In this document: positions 24,801-39,800 of the stretch, in pieces
Layout: every line of letters begins with the position of its first letter
Numbering within the stretch: the stretch's first letter is position 1
DNA from: Rhea pennata
Taxonomy: Eukaryota; Chordata; Aves; Rheiformes; Rheidae
Assembly (NCBI RefSeq): GCF_028389875.1
Contig: NC_084669.1
Coordinates: 34,014,731 to 34,078,730, forward strand
Length of the DNA stretch: 64,000 nt
Reading direction: 5' to 3'
Translations under genes and position numbers: made by a program
Notes under the pieces: generated by a model
What the model was told of the DNA's origin: nothing
What the model saw: only the letters and a program-made list of their open reading frames with translations
Database searches by the model: none

Positions 24801-27800
24801 TTAAAAGAAGAAAATGCTTTGCTGGTAAATTAAATGTACACCTAGGTTAAAAAAATACAAAGTACTTTGTTTCCAATACCCACATTAGAATTTTTGTTAG
24901 GAATTTGAAAGGACCTTAAAGGAATTAGGAAATTTCACTGAACTGAGGAGACTTGCAGGACTTCCACACCTAAAAAGCAGCAATATCTTTAAAGATTTTA
25001 GCATGACAATCTATTAGTAAGCAATACGCGCTCTCTGTGCAACTTTTGCATCAGAGTGTGCTCATGGAGTTCTGCTCATTTCAGTCTGCTACGGAGTTTC
25101 CATGCTGCCAATTCCTTGAGCTTTGACACAGATATAACACTGCATCCTCAACTCAGGAAAAAGGCAGCAGGTAAAACTAAACTTCCTATGAGGCTATTTT
25201 GCTACACATGTGGCAAGGAATTCAGGAAACGTGATGGAAAACTAGAAATACTTCCTGAGAGAGCGACAAGCTTAACCGCAATTGCAAGCAAATGCATTCT
25301 TCATTAAGTTAACCACAAGGGAACAAATACTAGTCCTGATCAATTGCTAATTACTGAATCATAGTGACTAAAGGAGAAACAAATAACATATCAAACCATC
25401 TGTTGTGACTCAGGAGGCAATTATCTCATTACAGACATAGTTACGTATAGTTAACATCAATATGAAGAAAAATCTATCTGATGCAGAGCTTGAAACTGTT
25501 CTTATATATTAATCATCTTTCCTAAATCTTCTGTACCAGATGAAATAGTGAGATTTTAATGTCCTATTGGAGGCAAAGTGTGACCCTGTGACTACACAAG
25601 TCATAAGCCTCCATCTCAAGGTCTAGCCATCGATTAATTTCCATTTCTGTATTTCAAAACCACCACCACACCAAAAATAAAAGACAGCACTCAAATCAGT
25701 TTTAGCTATTGTAGGAAGCTGTGACAGCAAATGCAAAACTTAATTACAGAGCATCTTAAAAGGCTTTCTGTTTTAATCCTGTGCCCTGTAAGTCTCACAA
25801 TGTGCCATAACTGCTGCGAGAAAAGAAACTCTGAATACTGTTCCTTGTGTGCTCCCTTGCAGTCATGATTTTGTCTGTCTCGATTCCCCACCGTTGTGCC
25901 TTCTCCAAGTTGAAGAGCCCTAGTATGCTCTGTGAGCTTCTGCTTTTTGAATAACAGAAAAGCCCAGATGTACATATATTCATAACCTCTTGGAATTAGC
26001 TGCCTGTTGTTCACTACTGCTCATTTTTCTCAAAAGTTTAGCTTGCCATGGGGCAAATGTTCACCAGATGACATACTTCTTGGGGCCACTCTGGGACCAA
26101 AACCTGCAGAGTTGCCATCCACGAGAACTCTGACTGCAGCACTTCTCATCCGTTTCCTGCTCGCAGGAGACACTTTGGCCTCCAGCTTGTTTATGGACCA
26201 GTTTTGCTTAACCAGTTAAAGCTCATCTAAAATATCCCCACAGCATGAGACATTGAAGACATCTTTTGTGGACTTTTCCTCAAACAACTTCTGTGGTATT
26301 TTGGGTATTTCTAGATAATCTGTCAAGACTTCTTCCTAGAATATGAGAAAGCACTAAACACAGGATGCAAAACTAAACTAGAGATGCTATCTTTAAATCT
26401 AATGTTGCCCATCACTGTCAGTGGCGCAGAGGAGGCCATTCCCCCTACCTGGCAAGGGATGAACTGAGAAGTCCTGACTCGTGCATCACATGCCATGTAA
26501 GAACGATGTGCACAGTAGCTGATGCTGATTTTTGCCCTTGGTACACTATCCCACTGCTTTCATCTTCACTAAGAGACAACGTATGTTCTTCATTTGAGCT
26601 AACTGACATGACACAAAGTCTTTATGAAGACTGGCAGCCGCTGGGTTTTTTTGCATGTGATGAACAAGCCACAACTATTTCAGTATCTGGTAACACAAGT
26701 ATGGATCCTGGAGACCAAAGACTAAAAGGACACACAAATGAGTGTCTCGAATAAACTGTATCAGTAAAGCCAATCTTCAACAGTGACTGAAACAGCATTA
26801 CCCTTTAAACTCAAATACTAAAAAAAAAAAAAAAAAAGTAAAATAATCCTTTGCATTAAAAAAGAACAAGAGTAGATCTCTATGCTCTCCTGAACTTTCA
26901 GAATTTGGAGACTACCTGTAGCTCTTACAGATGAGTACTCAAAGTATTTTATTTGTTGACTGACGTGGCATGATATTCAGAGAGGAAGAAGAAAACTACC
27001 CGCCAGAGCATCACACATTACCACGCATCCATGCTCACCAGCGTCCAAGATTGTAAGGATGTGCATTTTGCACAGAAATAATAAACTGAGCAACCTTCCA
27101 CACTTACTAGCCTATGCTGAGATAAGCAAGAATTAACATTTACTGGCATTTTAAAACAATTCTGGAATAAATCTAATACCTGTTTTCAGGACAGGCTCTT
27201 TATGACCCATCTACAATGCTAGTTTTCTCAGTTTGTATTTTCTGAGCATAACTGAACTTCCCTTCAGTAGATTTTAAGATCAGAACTAAGTGTGCAGCAT
27301 GGAAGTTTTCTACTTATTTTAAAAAATTCTCACTTCAAGGATTGCAAAGAAAAAAATGCCTCCTGTCTATTCTTTTGGCTACAGTATTGTCTGCAAAAAA
27401 ACAGAAGTCAAAAATTTTATCTCATAAAACATGTCCATTTGCACTGGAAAGATGACTGATGCCAACAACTGGCAAGTCTAATTTTTCAATATCCAAATAA
27501 CTCCTTTAAGAGTCTTTAGCTAGCTACATATTATAAACACCATCTATTCCACATGAATTGCAGCATTTTATAACAGCCTGCACTTATAGGTCACTTTTTC
27601 CAAGGACTTTCATACACTGGATCACAAAAAGCTTTTCACACAGGGAAAGTCCTCTTTGCTAACCCAAATACATCCATCCCTCAGATTCTGCTCTATCGTT
27701 TTAATGCCAAGAGAGAAAGAAGTTTCTCAGACAGAATGCAGCACTTCACATTAATCTTTTATTTGAAAAAAACATGGGAAGTAGTATTGACAGGACTCAT

Positions 27801-30800
27801 CAAGAGAATTAAATCCTGCTAGAATCTTTTTGAAATCTGCTATTCTTGCTAAACCACACGGCAGTGCTACTCCTTAAACACGCAATTAGCCCATGGGTCT
27901 CAAGGAATATACTGCAACTCCACCTCTCCAGAGCCTCCCCTTGCAGACGATGCTCTGGAGAAAATCCGCGGAGTATGTGAAGTATTCACCTCACTACTTA
28001 GTTGTCTTCTATCCTAAAATAAGGCCAGCATTTTGGAGAGGGTAAAAGTTGTTCCTTCTTCACAGAATTCACCAACCATGTCAAGATTTGACAAGTAAGG
28101 CTTCCATCTCAAACTCAGCTGTCCTAGTGCTATAGAGTATTAGCACTAAGCTGGATGAACCTGCCAATAACTGAAAACTGATCTTCACACTGGGTGTGCA
28201 TGTGTGTCGCACATGTGAAGTTTGTAGCAGCGCTTGGTCCAATATAATTTAATTTATGGGCTATAAGGGAAAGAATTCTGCTTCCCTCATGCCCCAAGCA
28301 TAAACCCTGCAAGCAGAACTAGAGTTGTGGCCACCAGAACACACAGGTTTATGTAGGGAGGGAGGATTATTGTCTCCTCTCCATGTTTTTGAACAGTTAC
28401 TTAAATTATATCTATAAAATATATATTATAAATCGAACCTTTTGCAGAAACTCCCTTATCTTGTCAGCATCTTTGCCAGCATAAATATGCCACAAAGCAC
28501 CAGGTAATTCACTTGAATCTTTCAATCTCTTCCTTAAAAGATCATCCAAATCTTCTTCTTCAAACTTCTTCAATACTCCTACAATTTGAGAAAAATATTT
28601 TTAAGTGATAGAAAAAAAAACCCTGCAATGATGCACCTTCTTTTCAAACTTTTTGTGGGAGACTAAGCAGATAAATGTTTACTAAATAAAACTAAAGCTC
28701 CTCAGATTATCTTTTGCTCAGCTTTTGAAATTAGGAAGTTAACAGAACATGAATGCTGTAAGTATTTTGAAAACAGCATCCAAATTTTAAACCATTTTTT
28801 ACACTTCTTGAATTTCACAGAATGCATTCTCCTGCCTGAAATAAACAAGCAGGGCTGACAACAAAACATTGAGAGAGGAGAAAGGTATTTTTCTGCAGTC
28901 AGCAAAAGCAACGCTCTGCTTGCTGCTCTGCAGCAGCTAGCCAAGAAACTTTAGAGCTCTCCTGACACACTGCAGTTTTTGCTGGTATTAACTCTGTGCA
29001 CACGCAAGTGAAAACAAAGCAAACAGAAGATGGCAAATCTTACTAGAGCTCTATAAGATATACACAAAAAATTTACATTTGCTGACTATGGGACCAGAGC
29101 AGAAACAGTAAGGAAAAAGAAACAAAACCATTTCAGTGACTGAAAGACCTTTTCACATAAGCAATAAACCTTACTCAGATGGCTAGCATACACCAGTTTA
29201 CCCTCTTGAGCACTGAAAAATTACATTGCAGTCAACTCAATAGAACAAACACAGCGCATCCAGAGGCAGCAGACTAAACAGAAGGTAGGGCCAATTCATC
29301 ATCCTGACATAACTGTTGGACTTAACACAGCTTCAGGAGAAGATCCTTCATCCTCTACTTTCATTAGCTCTGCCAGCACCAACATAGCAATGGTATATTA
29401 ATTACAGGTAATAGCAACAAAAGATCGAAAAGAGTTTGAAATACAATTGCCTAGCTCGGGAAATGCAGCGTATTTTATGCAGAATCAATCTGCTGTCTCT
29501 CTTGAGATAAGGAATCTTTGAGGTGTAAGCAAGTACTCCAGGACATGTTTCACGCACACATTTCAAACAAATGGTATCAATTTTAAAGTCATAGTTCATT
29601 CAGTATTTACATCTCACACAATGAGCTTCCCTTTACCTGATTTGGAAAGTACTCCATTTCCTTTTGCTATGCCAACATAAACAAGGATGTTTACTACATC
29701 AGAAACTTCAACATGGAGATTTGTAGTTCCTATATCATGATCTTTAGTAGCAGCCACACCTATGTTACAAGATAAAAATTTGGTGTAAAATTAAGATTCA
29801 TGAAATCACATACTCACCTTCAAACAGAAACGTGCTTCATCTGAGAAGAAATTTCTGAAAGTTCATCAGGCATTACAGGCATGTTTTAACATGAAAATAT
29901 GGATCTATACAAACTACAGCTTTTCTTTTTTGCTGTACTTGCTAAAAAGAAAGCGTAACTTTCAAGAAACATCTTGAGATAACTCTTTACCCAGACAAAT
30001 GCCCCTACATAGCTGCTGTATCAAATAAAACGCATTTCAGCAGATTAACCAAAGACATTTCCTGACAACAACAGCTTTCCTTCTGAACTTTTCAACCTTC
30101 TAGGTTGCTCAGGGAAATCAAATCAAATTTGTCATCTTATTCCCGACTGTAAACAGAGTTTTCATCTAAAAGAAATTCCCAAGTAAAGAGAAAAATACAG
30201 TAATTTTAATTCTAACATGAAAAGAAGCACATGCTTAAGACATTTTAGAACACTAAGTCTTACAGTTGCATTACATATAACGATTCAGTTTTTCAGACCC
30301 ACATCTTGATTACTATCTTTAATATGTTTATTTCAGAAGACATCTGGAAAACTTTTTAAATCAAAGCCATCGCACCACAAATTAGAACTCATTTCTTGTG
30401 CTATTAAGACAATTTGTAAAACATAATTGAGTGGAAAAAAAAAAAAAAAGGAGCAGCTGGAAAAGGTCTGAGGAAAGTAGTCTGATCTAGACAACATTTT
30501 GAACATACTCTACACCAATACAGATAAAAATTACAAGAAAGATGCTGAGGCTTTTTATTATCAAAATTATAAACACGCTAATACTCATGAAATATATTGT
30601 CATATATCATTATTAAAACAGTAACTATGTTTGTGCAAATATAACCACCCATTTACATGCTTCAGAAGAATGCAAGAAATGCAGGAGTATCTAAGTCTCA
30701 TGCTTTAGGACATGTACTGTTACTAGGCAAGTCAGTAAAGGATTTCTCCTGCACTCAGTCACTAATAATCCTCCAAATCAGCTTAGTTTTCTATCAAGTA

Positions 30801-33800
30801 TTAACACACGATACACTACACCTCCAAGGGAGGAGGTATCTGCTACACTTCTAAGAGATACTCACCATATGCACTGCATAGTCTGGGTCCCAGATCTGGA
30901 CGGACAAAAAATCCTGGCAGATGAGAAGCCAGGTTTAATTTTCCGTCTGGACTACAATATTCAGGCAAAGGTAAACTTTTTAATAAGTCTTCATATCTAG
31001 AGGAGAAAAGGAAGACGACTACAACTGAATTTGTGCCATTATGAAGAGAGATAAAAACAACATGGAGATGACCTTAAGAATATCTAGATTTTAAATGCAA
31101 ATACCTTGCTGGCATCATAGCCTTGAAATCTTCACCAGAAGGCCAATCTTTCAATTTTAGTAGAGCTGTTTCCCCATTTTTTATTTTCTGCCGTTCTGCA
31201 AGTAGCATATTAATTACTAAAAACTAATACACTCTAGATGTTTTACTTACATTCAACTACAGTGTATAACTGAACTCTATCTAACCTCTCTATAAAGATT
31301 TCATACGTAGAAGAAAAGATTATTAATTTAAAGAGATTCAATTATGAGACAAAACAAACTCAACTACTTAAGGAACAACGATATTCATTTGGCTAGTAAG
31401 TCTGAGATAAGTTAAAAAATCGTATATTAGTGTATTAGTGTATCTTTAATTCTGCAGAGGTATAAAATGCAAGTTTTCAGCACATTCTGTTGAAACAAAT
31501 TATATAGAGCTTTCCTTTTTTTCTCTCTCTTTTTTTTTTAATTTCTTCAAAGCCTCAAAATCTACTAAGAATAATTTTAATTGCGGTTTCTAACGTTGAC
31601 TGTGTTGAGAATCAATGGAATAATACATTCAAAGTAACCTACTTGAAACATCTTCAAAACCATCCCAGAACTCCTTGACATTGGTGTTTGAAATAATGCT
31701 GTCTTTGCAATTCAAGATATCAGCTTGCTGGTTTCCAAAATCTAGACTAATTGACTCTGCTTTCCACAAGCTGAAGTTCATTTTCTTATGCATACCGGAC
31801 ACTAATACAGGCTTTAAAAAAAGAAGAAAAAAAGTTAATAGTCTTCCTTTCTGAATGAAAGGCTTGCTTCAATTAAACTGGAATCTAAGATACATTTGAA
31901 ACACGCAGAGGTGGCCTTGGCCCTCCTGAGCTGCTACCAACGCTCCCAGTGACAGTCACCGTACCCAGAACTTCACACAACTTTTTAGTGGTTTAATCTC
32001 TAACAGTCATTTCTTATTCATTATTAGCAATTAACTAAAATTTAAACTACACAAAGTTCGTATGTGGGATATACCTGACAAAGTTTTACCCACTGCAATA
32101 AAATGCACTAACAATGTTTTCAAACATGAAGTCAGGCAAACTTTGTCCTGTTGCAGTAACTCCTCCAGAGTTCATCCTGAGGTCACCTTTCCGACAGAGC
32201 TAGTCTTTGATACCTACCCTCCCTTGTTTCCAGCACTCTTTGAAGAGCTTCCAGTTGTTGCTGTTTTTATGGTCTCTGAGCCACAAAACATGCTTATCAC
32301 AGATCCAGGAATATTGAATATCATTGTACAATTTACTGCAGTCATCTAGAATACATTTTCTATCATCCTTTGGCTCATCTTTTACTTCAGATTTTACATT
32401 TATCTTTGGTGTTCTATTTGGTGGGATCTTGTTTTCTACCACTGAAGCAATTATGTCATCAAGAATGTTTGGCATAGTCCTTCCACTTTTGCCACTCTAT
32501 TAAGAAATAAACAAATGTATGTTTAAATAAGGTAAATGCAAATAAAATTAATGAGATACTTTCTTCAACAGAACATCAACAATACTGCATTATCAGTTTT
32601 TAGTTATCTACTTCCTTTGCAGAAAGCTGCAATATATACACATATTTTTGTGTATGTGTGTATATACATACACACATACATGTTAATGCACATATGTGTG
32701 TGCAAGCATGTATAGATACGTTAAATCCTTCAAGAAGATTTAGTGAGATTTTACTTCTAAATTAGTATTTAATGAAATACATTTATCAGACCACTCTAAA
32801 GTGTACAAAACCACACAATACAGATTTTCAAATCCCAATATGAAAATCATGCACCTTGTAAACACTCACTGGTGTTCCTGTGGAGTAAACTGGAGCAAAA
32901 GCAATACCCGCATCTGTAGAACCTAGACGCAGTTTGCCTGCTGTTGTAGTTAGTAAATCTCGCAAGGTTGATCCCTGCTCGTTGTTCTGGGATGCATGAG
33001 GGGAGGTTTTACAGTTCTGGGACTCTGAATTATCCTGGTCTTTTTCTTCCTTTGAGTGTTTTCCAGAAGGACATTCTTTATTTTCTAAAACAAAAATGAA
33101 TATTGGAAGTTTGCACTGCCGCCTCATGACGTAGACATAGGAACAGCTCTGGTATCCTGCATTTTATAGTGGTGGTAATATACTGTAGCACTAGCGCTTT
33201 ATTCACCTGAAAACACACCAGAGGATGAACTAGATCCTTCAAAATGCAGTCAAACAGTGTGACCATGAAAAGGCCTTCCTCAGCATCTCAGACATGCAGC
33301 TGAGTGAGTACCTGTCACAAATGAGAGATGCTCTAGCTGGAAACACTGCCACATTACACATGCATTCTACTGGTGGCTTTTCTGGTAACTGATTTTGATG
33401 CCACCAGGAGAAGGCATTAAAGTTTCCAATTTGAATTTAAGGGGGGAAAAAAAACATTTTCTTTTCTTTTTGCCAAACAGAAAATAGCATGGATTTTTCC
33501 CTAAAGAATTTGTTTATATATTACCGGTGGCCCCAAAATCATGCACATGACATGTAAGTATCAAACATATACCTTTCTTTTCTTCTCTAGCTTTCTGTTC
33601 TGCAAGATCAGCTAACCAATGCAGCGGCGACTGTGATTCAGGTGGTGTTAACTTGCTGTCTGTGCTTACATCACTCCTTGGACTTGTATTACCATTTGTC
33701 TCAGACTTTGGAGGGGTATTCTGCTGTTGAGACTCAGGCATGCACAGAGAAATTTTATTACTGTGGTTGAGGACATTCTGTAAAACCTGTAAAGAACAGA

Positions 33801-36800
33801 TTTGTTTTTTAAATATGTCAATTTACTTTAACAAAGAACATGGACAGCATTTAGTAACTGTATATGCTAATTAAAACGTGACTGATATTGTTCAAATATA
33901 AAAATATTTAAGTATCAGAAGATCTGAACAACAAATTACAATCTATACACATATTTTAAACTCACCTGAGACACACCATTCATTGCAGGGAGCTTCCCAG
34001 CTTGCGTGTTCTGTTTGGTGGTACACTGACAATGGGATTTAATTTCAAATTTTTCTCTAATATTATGCATAGCATCTAGAAGATCTGTCAGAACTAGAAG
34101 ACAATGAGGAAGAAAATCATCAGTAAGCCTCTTGTCAATCATTTTTTGGCTTTCTTCACAATATAAATACTATGGTGCTAAAAAGCTACTTGTAAGCCTT
34201 TTTGAAATCGCAACTATTAATAATGCTTAATTTAACACTCAAAATACAAAAGACTGTCCACTTTACCTTAAAGCTTATGCAGAAAGAGAAGTCTTTAATT
34301 AAATAATTATATACTACGCTAATCTAAACTTCACTCAGCATCCCCATTTTATGGCACACAAGCAAGCCAGTCATTCATTATTTACTGTATGCCTCACTGT
34401 TCAGTGGGTGCATCATTGCCTCATTTAATAACACCGTCAAACTACAGACTGAAGCGAGCCATGGCTTGACAATAAAATTAGTATCTGATCATGTAATTCA
34501 AGACTCTGACAATGGATACGAACAAAAGAACAAAACGGCGGTTACGCAGGCACTCCTCACTGTGCTGTTTCCAGCTGAGTGGTTCACTTCACAATTTAAA
34601 ATTAAGAACAGTTTCAGTACAGAACCTGTTCTGTGGAAATCACAGTCTGAATTTACAACGGAATCTAACCAATCTTCATTTCTACCTGAAGTAACATAAA
34701 TCATAAAATAGCAACTATGTCTGTATTTCCAGACTAAAATAAAATTTATTTACTAGGATTAAAGGCACATTCAACTTTTCTTTCTCTGCCCTCCATCAGT
34801 GCTATTAGAGATTACAAGTCAAGTTGTGCTAACAGAACAAACAAAATAGCACTTCTGCATGTAACAGGTTTGGCTATGAGCAAAATTCTGAATTTTGATG
34901 GGTTTAGGATTACTGCCAAGTTCTTGGTTAACTGCAGTTGTCTTTACTGCCCTTTGCCTTCAAGCAGTCAATCAGATGTCCAACCAAAACTGCACTTGGG
35001 GGGGGGGAAGGGGAAGAGGACAACACAGAAAATAACCTTCAGAGTACTGATTTAAGTGGACAGTATAGAGCAGATCCCCATAAAGCAGCTGCCACATAAT
35101 GCTCCTCTGCAGAACCACCTCAAAATTTCCTTTTGATCTAATGGTTACAGTGAGATTTGTTAGTACCTTCCGGCTGTTCTATTCTGCTCTGGAGCAGTAC
35201 AAAACACAACAAATACCCCGGGTTTCTCAACTGCTTATTGCCCTCAGCTGCCCCCGAGCCCCTTCAGCTGCATGCCAGGGTACACCTTTCTCCTCTCATC
35301 GCCTCCACCCTGTGCTGTTCGTCTGCCCAGAACTATTTGCCTTCCTCAGATCATTTGACACAGTTTGCAGGGTAGACTTTTAAAATGGAAAATGAGAAGT
35401 TTGAAGGAACAACTCTGGTCTCTCTTCACAGAAAGACTGGGGCAAGGGAAACACAACATCCTGCTTATTTGCAGGGAGTCTTACCAGAGCCAGGAATAAT
35501 CTGAGTTGGCATCAAGTGTTTGTGATCGTGAGGCTGTCCCTTCACACACTTCATCCAGGCATACAGCTCCTTATCTGCAAAATAACATGGCCAATTCGTT
35601 TACCTTTCACAAAAGCTTTACTACTTACAATGATACAGAGCTAACTAACTTTTTAAAAATATTTTTATTTATTTATTTTTTTTTTTTTTTAAAAAAAGGT
35701 CTTCTACACATACAATAAGGCTTTTGTACTGGTATCCTGTGAGACAAACATTTGCAAACAACAGGCACTTTGCACAGTAGGGAAAGGAACAAGAAGCAGC
35801 GTTTAGTAATGCTCAAATCTGAAACAGCAGCATCTGTAACGTGCACCTTTGTCAGTAAGAGTTTCGCAGTATATTCACTTTACGATAGTTAGCGAGACCT
35901 CCCTGACCAATCTAACATGGAAAAGACACAACCAGACTGCGACCGTAAGACCACTTTAATCTGGCACAATCCGCGCTCCTCCCGGATGCGGCCGTCCTTC
36001 AGCCCGACGGGGCCAAGCGGGCCGGGGAGGCGAGTGCTTGGTGTCCGCTCTGGCCTGCCCCGTGGTGGCACAGAGCAAAGGGCAGCTGCATCACGGGCTT
36101 TACGGCAGGTTAAAGCAGCCACGAAACCCCAAGTCCCTAACGCAGTGGTTGAAAATCAGCAGTGGCAGTACAGAATGGGCCTAACTGGTAAGAGGGGGCG
36201 CTGAACGCAGTTTCAAGGAGACCGTCCCCACCAGGAAGAAGGTGCAGCATGCACCTTCCCAGCCCTGCATACCATCCACTGAACGCTACTGCCACTTTTA
36301 AGAGACTCTTCAAATCTTTTTAGTAATTCGCTCAGCTCTAGCAATGTAAGCTGAAGACAGTAGACTAAAAGAAGCATTCAACACATTTATAGCACTATCT
36401 CCTTGCAACTGTAATATAAACACAATGATACTGTGTTGTGAAATGCTCCTCTCAAGTATTAGATGTTAGCCATTTCGTAGCTTTTATAACTTGTAAGACA
36501 CTAAATATAAACATAAATCGAAGTAAAACTAACAGTAGTGATGCATATATCTATTTAATGTAATTTATTTTATGTGCCACTAAAATGCCATGAAACAGCA
36601 CTCCGATTGATGGTACCAGAAGCTGCCTGAAAGTAGCAGTGGATGGAGTAATACAAGAAGTCACTGATAAACATTTGAATATTGAAACCTCGAACATTCC
36701 TACTGCACCAGTGGGAAACCAATGTTTTCTCCATTACATTTAGCAACTGTAAAAACAACCACCAGTTCCAGGAAAAATGGTGTAAAGTGTGTTCTATAGA

Positions 36801-39800
36801 AACGGGTGGGTGGTTCTGAAGTTTTACAGAGTTTCATAGTTGAGGTGCAGGTCGTAAGAATCCCCCAGCAGCATGAGAAAGGAAGCTGCAAACAAGGGAG
36901 CTATCACACTTCTGCCCTTGCATATAATCCTGCAGAAAGCAGCAAGGAGAACATCCTCTCTGCTAGAAGGCTGAAACGAAGCCCGCTTCTGTGCGCTGTC
37001 TTTTTCAACTTTGAAGACATTTTACTAAAATTTTCCTGGCTGGCTAACACACACACACACACACACACACTATAAAAAGCCTCTGACTGCATGTCCCACT
37101 AGGGTAAATAATGTTCGGAGCATATCCCAAGCCACGTCAGACAGATGCACGCACACACGCGTACGCAGACTTAAGCCGGTTAAGAGCGGCTGAGGCAGCC
37201 TCCAGCATTAAAGCACTAACGCCTGCTCTCCGTGTTGGAAAACACCACTGCTCCTTCCCCAGGAACTTGGCCTCGGATGAAAGACTTGGGAATGTCTCAT
37301 AGCCACAGAGTAGGAGGCCTCTCACTCCAAGCCAGGGGACAAAGTGGGTGAGAGTTTCTCCATTTATTAGGGATTTGCCATCTACCAGTTACTTTGTTTT
37401 ACTAACATTTCACGTAAGTGACACTGTATGTTGCTATGACAAACGTGGAAATGCTTTTCAAAGCAGCGTTACAGCTGGACGTGTTCTTGGCGCAGCGTTT
37501 CACTGCAAGGCTCTGCCACCCAGGGGCAGGCGGCCCCTCAAGGGCAGCCCAAGAGCCACTGCCACAGCTAAATCCATCTTCCAACTGTTCCCCATTTCAG
37601 CTGCAGCCAGGCTGGCTCACTGAAAAATTACAGGTATTCAAGTTAATCCTGTTATATTTCATCACAGTCTCGGCCAGGCACTTCTATTAAAGTACAGGAA
37701 TTAGACTAAACTAAGCATGCATATAGGCCGCAGGATTTTCAAACGTCCATAAAACTAATTTTAGGTACCACGTGAAGTATTTTTCTGTCTTACTTCTTTG
37801 TTATAAAAGAGTCGTCTGTTAAGTCAGGATCACAAGCTGCGCAGGCCTGGCGGGGCTCCAGGAAGTCCCGAGGCAGGCCTGGAGCCCGGGGGAAGAGCCC
37901 CGGGGCGCCCCGGGAGACGGGGCACAAGCCGTCTGCGACAATCTGCACGGAAGGACTGAGAAGTGGACAAAGACCTAAGCAGCCCCTTAACCATAGCGGT
38001 TGCTTTCTGAACGACTGATGCTGTATTTACTGACTGGAAAAAGGGTGAAAAAACTGTACGACATTTCAAAACACACAAATAGTAATTTAACACTTAGAGA
38101 AAGTCGGTTACACTTGGGGACAAGCAGCTCTACGCAAGTTGCAATAACCAGCGCATAGAATAAGCGAGCTCGCACAGAACCGACCTCTGGAGCTTTTTCT
38201 TTCCTTTGCCTTGTAACAATCCAGGCAGACCACAAATCCACATTTTTGGCAGACCCAGTGAATGTTAAATAACGTGGCTTCGCATGCATCACACATCTCA
38301 CGGACTCCTCTCACTGCTCTCTTCCACGCAATTTTGGCTGAAACACAAAATAAGCAGAATAAAAAGACTGAAATTTAAATGCAAAGCACAGAATGAATGG
38401 TCTGTATAGATGAAGCATTCATACTTTTCCCCTCAGAAGCAATCACGGGAAGGGGGAAAGGAACGTGATCCTCCCCAAACAGACCATCAATGTTTACCAC
38501 CTTAGTTACACCATGCAGCAACCCCACCAAGGTTAACCCCACCACACTATGGAGATTAAAGTGCTCAGAAGCCCAGACTAAAGCTCCACAAAAGAAACAC
38601 TCCTGCTCAGCACTGCGTGGTACCAGTGCGGAGGCGCCCTCCCGCATCATGCACTGCCAGCTCTGCAGCAGGGAAAGCCGGGCTCTCCCACCGCCGGCCT
38701 GCGGGCTGCCTTCGGCCTGGGGGCCGCCAAGGCGCTGCCTGCGGGGGCAGAGCGCCACGGGCCACCACGCCCGAGAGCTCGGAAGAAAACCACACAGAGC
38801 TTGCAGCATTTAAAATGCTCTTACCATCTTTTTTCACCCAGGACATGGCTGTTTTCTCAGACGTTACTAACTGACAGAACTTATCCCCTATGATATCTAA
38901 AATGTACTTAGAAGTTTCTAGGTCCAGTTCATCATCTTCATAGTTTTCATGTGTCCATAAACTCAGTGCTTCATCATCATACTGATCAGGAGAGGAGAAA
39001 CCATCTATCCTAACCACTCCGTTCTTACTGAAAGATAACCTAAAAATGAAAACAAACAGTTTTAACTGCACGTATCATTATATTCTGTGACTTCGTTTAC
39101 TTAGCAATTAACCCCACTGTTTACTTTCTGCAACGAGTAGATGTTCCCTACTTGCTTCAGCATGCTGCCTTACCTGTTTCTTTTTTAAAAACAAATTCTA
39201 TTGCCAAAAATGATTCTAAAATAAATAGTGAAGAAACATGGAAGCTAGAATTAACCTTTTAGGCAGATCACCTATCAGATTCAGTGTACTCTCACCATCC
39301 TTTCTGTAATATTTATTACTTCTTTAAAATCACAGATGAAATAGCAGGTATTTTGTTTCTTTGCTTTACCAAAGTTTGGGTCTGTTTATTTCTGATTTTT
39401 GGAGCTGTGGCAGCAGTCACTCGGTCTGCCTCAAACTTGGCAGCTCCTTTGACTCTGCTGCTCTCAGAACAGGAGTTAGGCCATCGTATTTAAGTTTCTC
39501 CAGGCAGCACAGATCACTAATACAACATAACATTTTTGGAATAACTATTTTCTCACTGTTAAAATAGCTAAAAGTTTTCCTATGGGACACCATTCTACTA
39601 CCCCCCCAACCCCCAATATTCAGCCTATTTTTAGGGAGCAGAAATTAATTATTCCATCTTGCAGAATACAGGAATAGGAATACACTAAAGTCTTAAGTGT
39701 TCTAAACTTCGGACTAAGCAGTACCAAAATGATATACAGACGTATCATATATCTGATGAACAAGAACAAAATTACAAGCTTACTTTTACAAAAGGGACTT

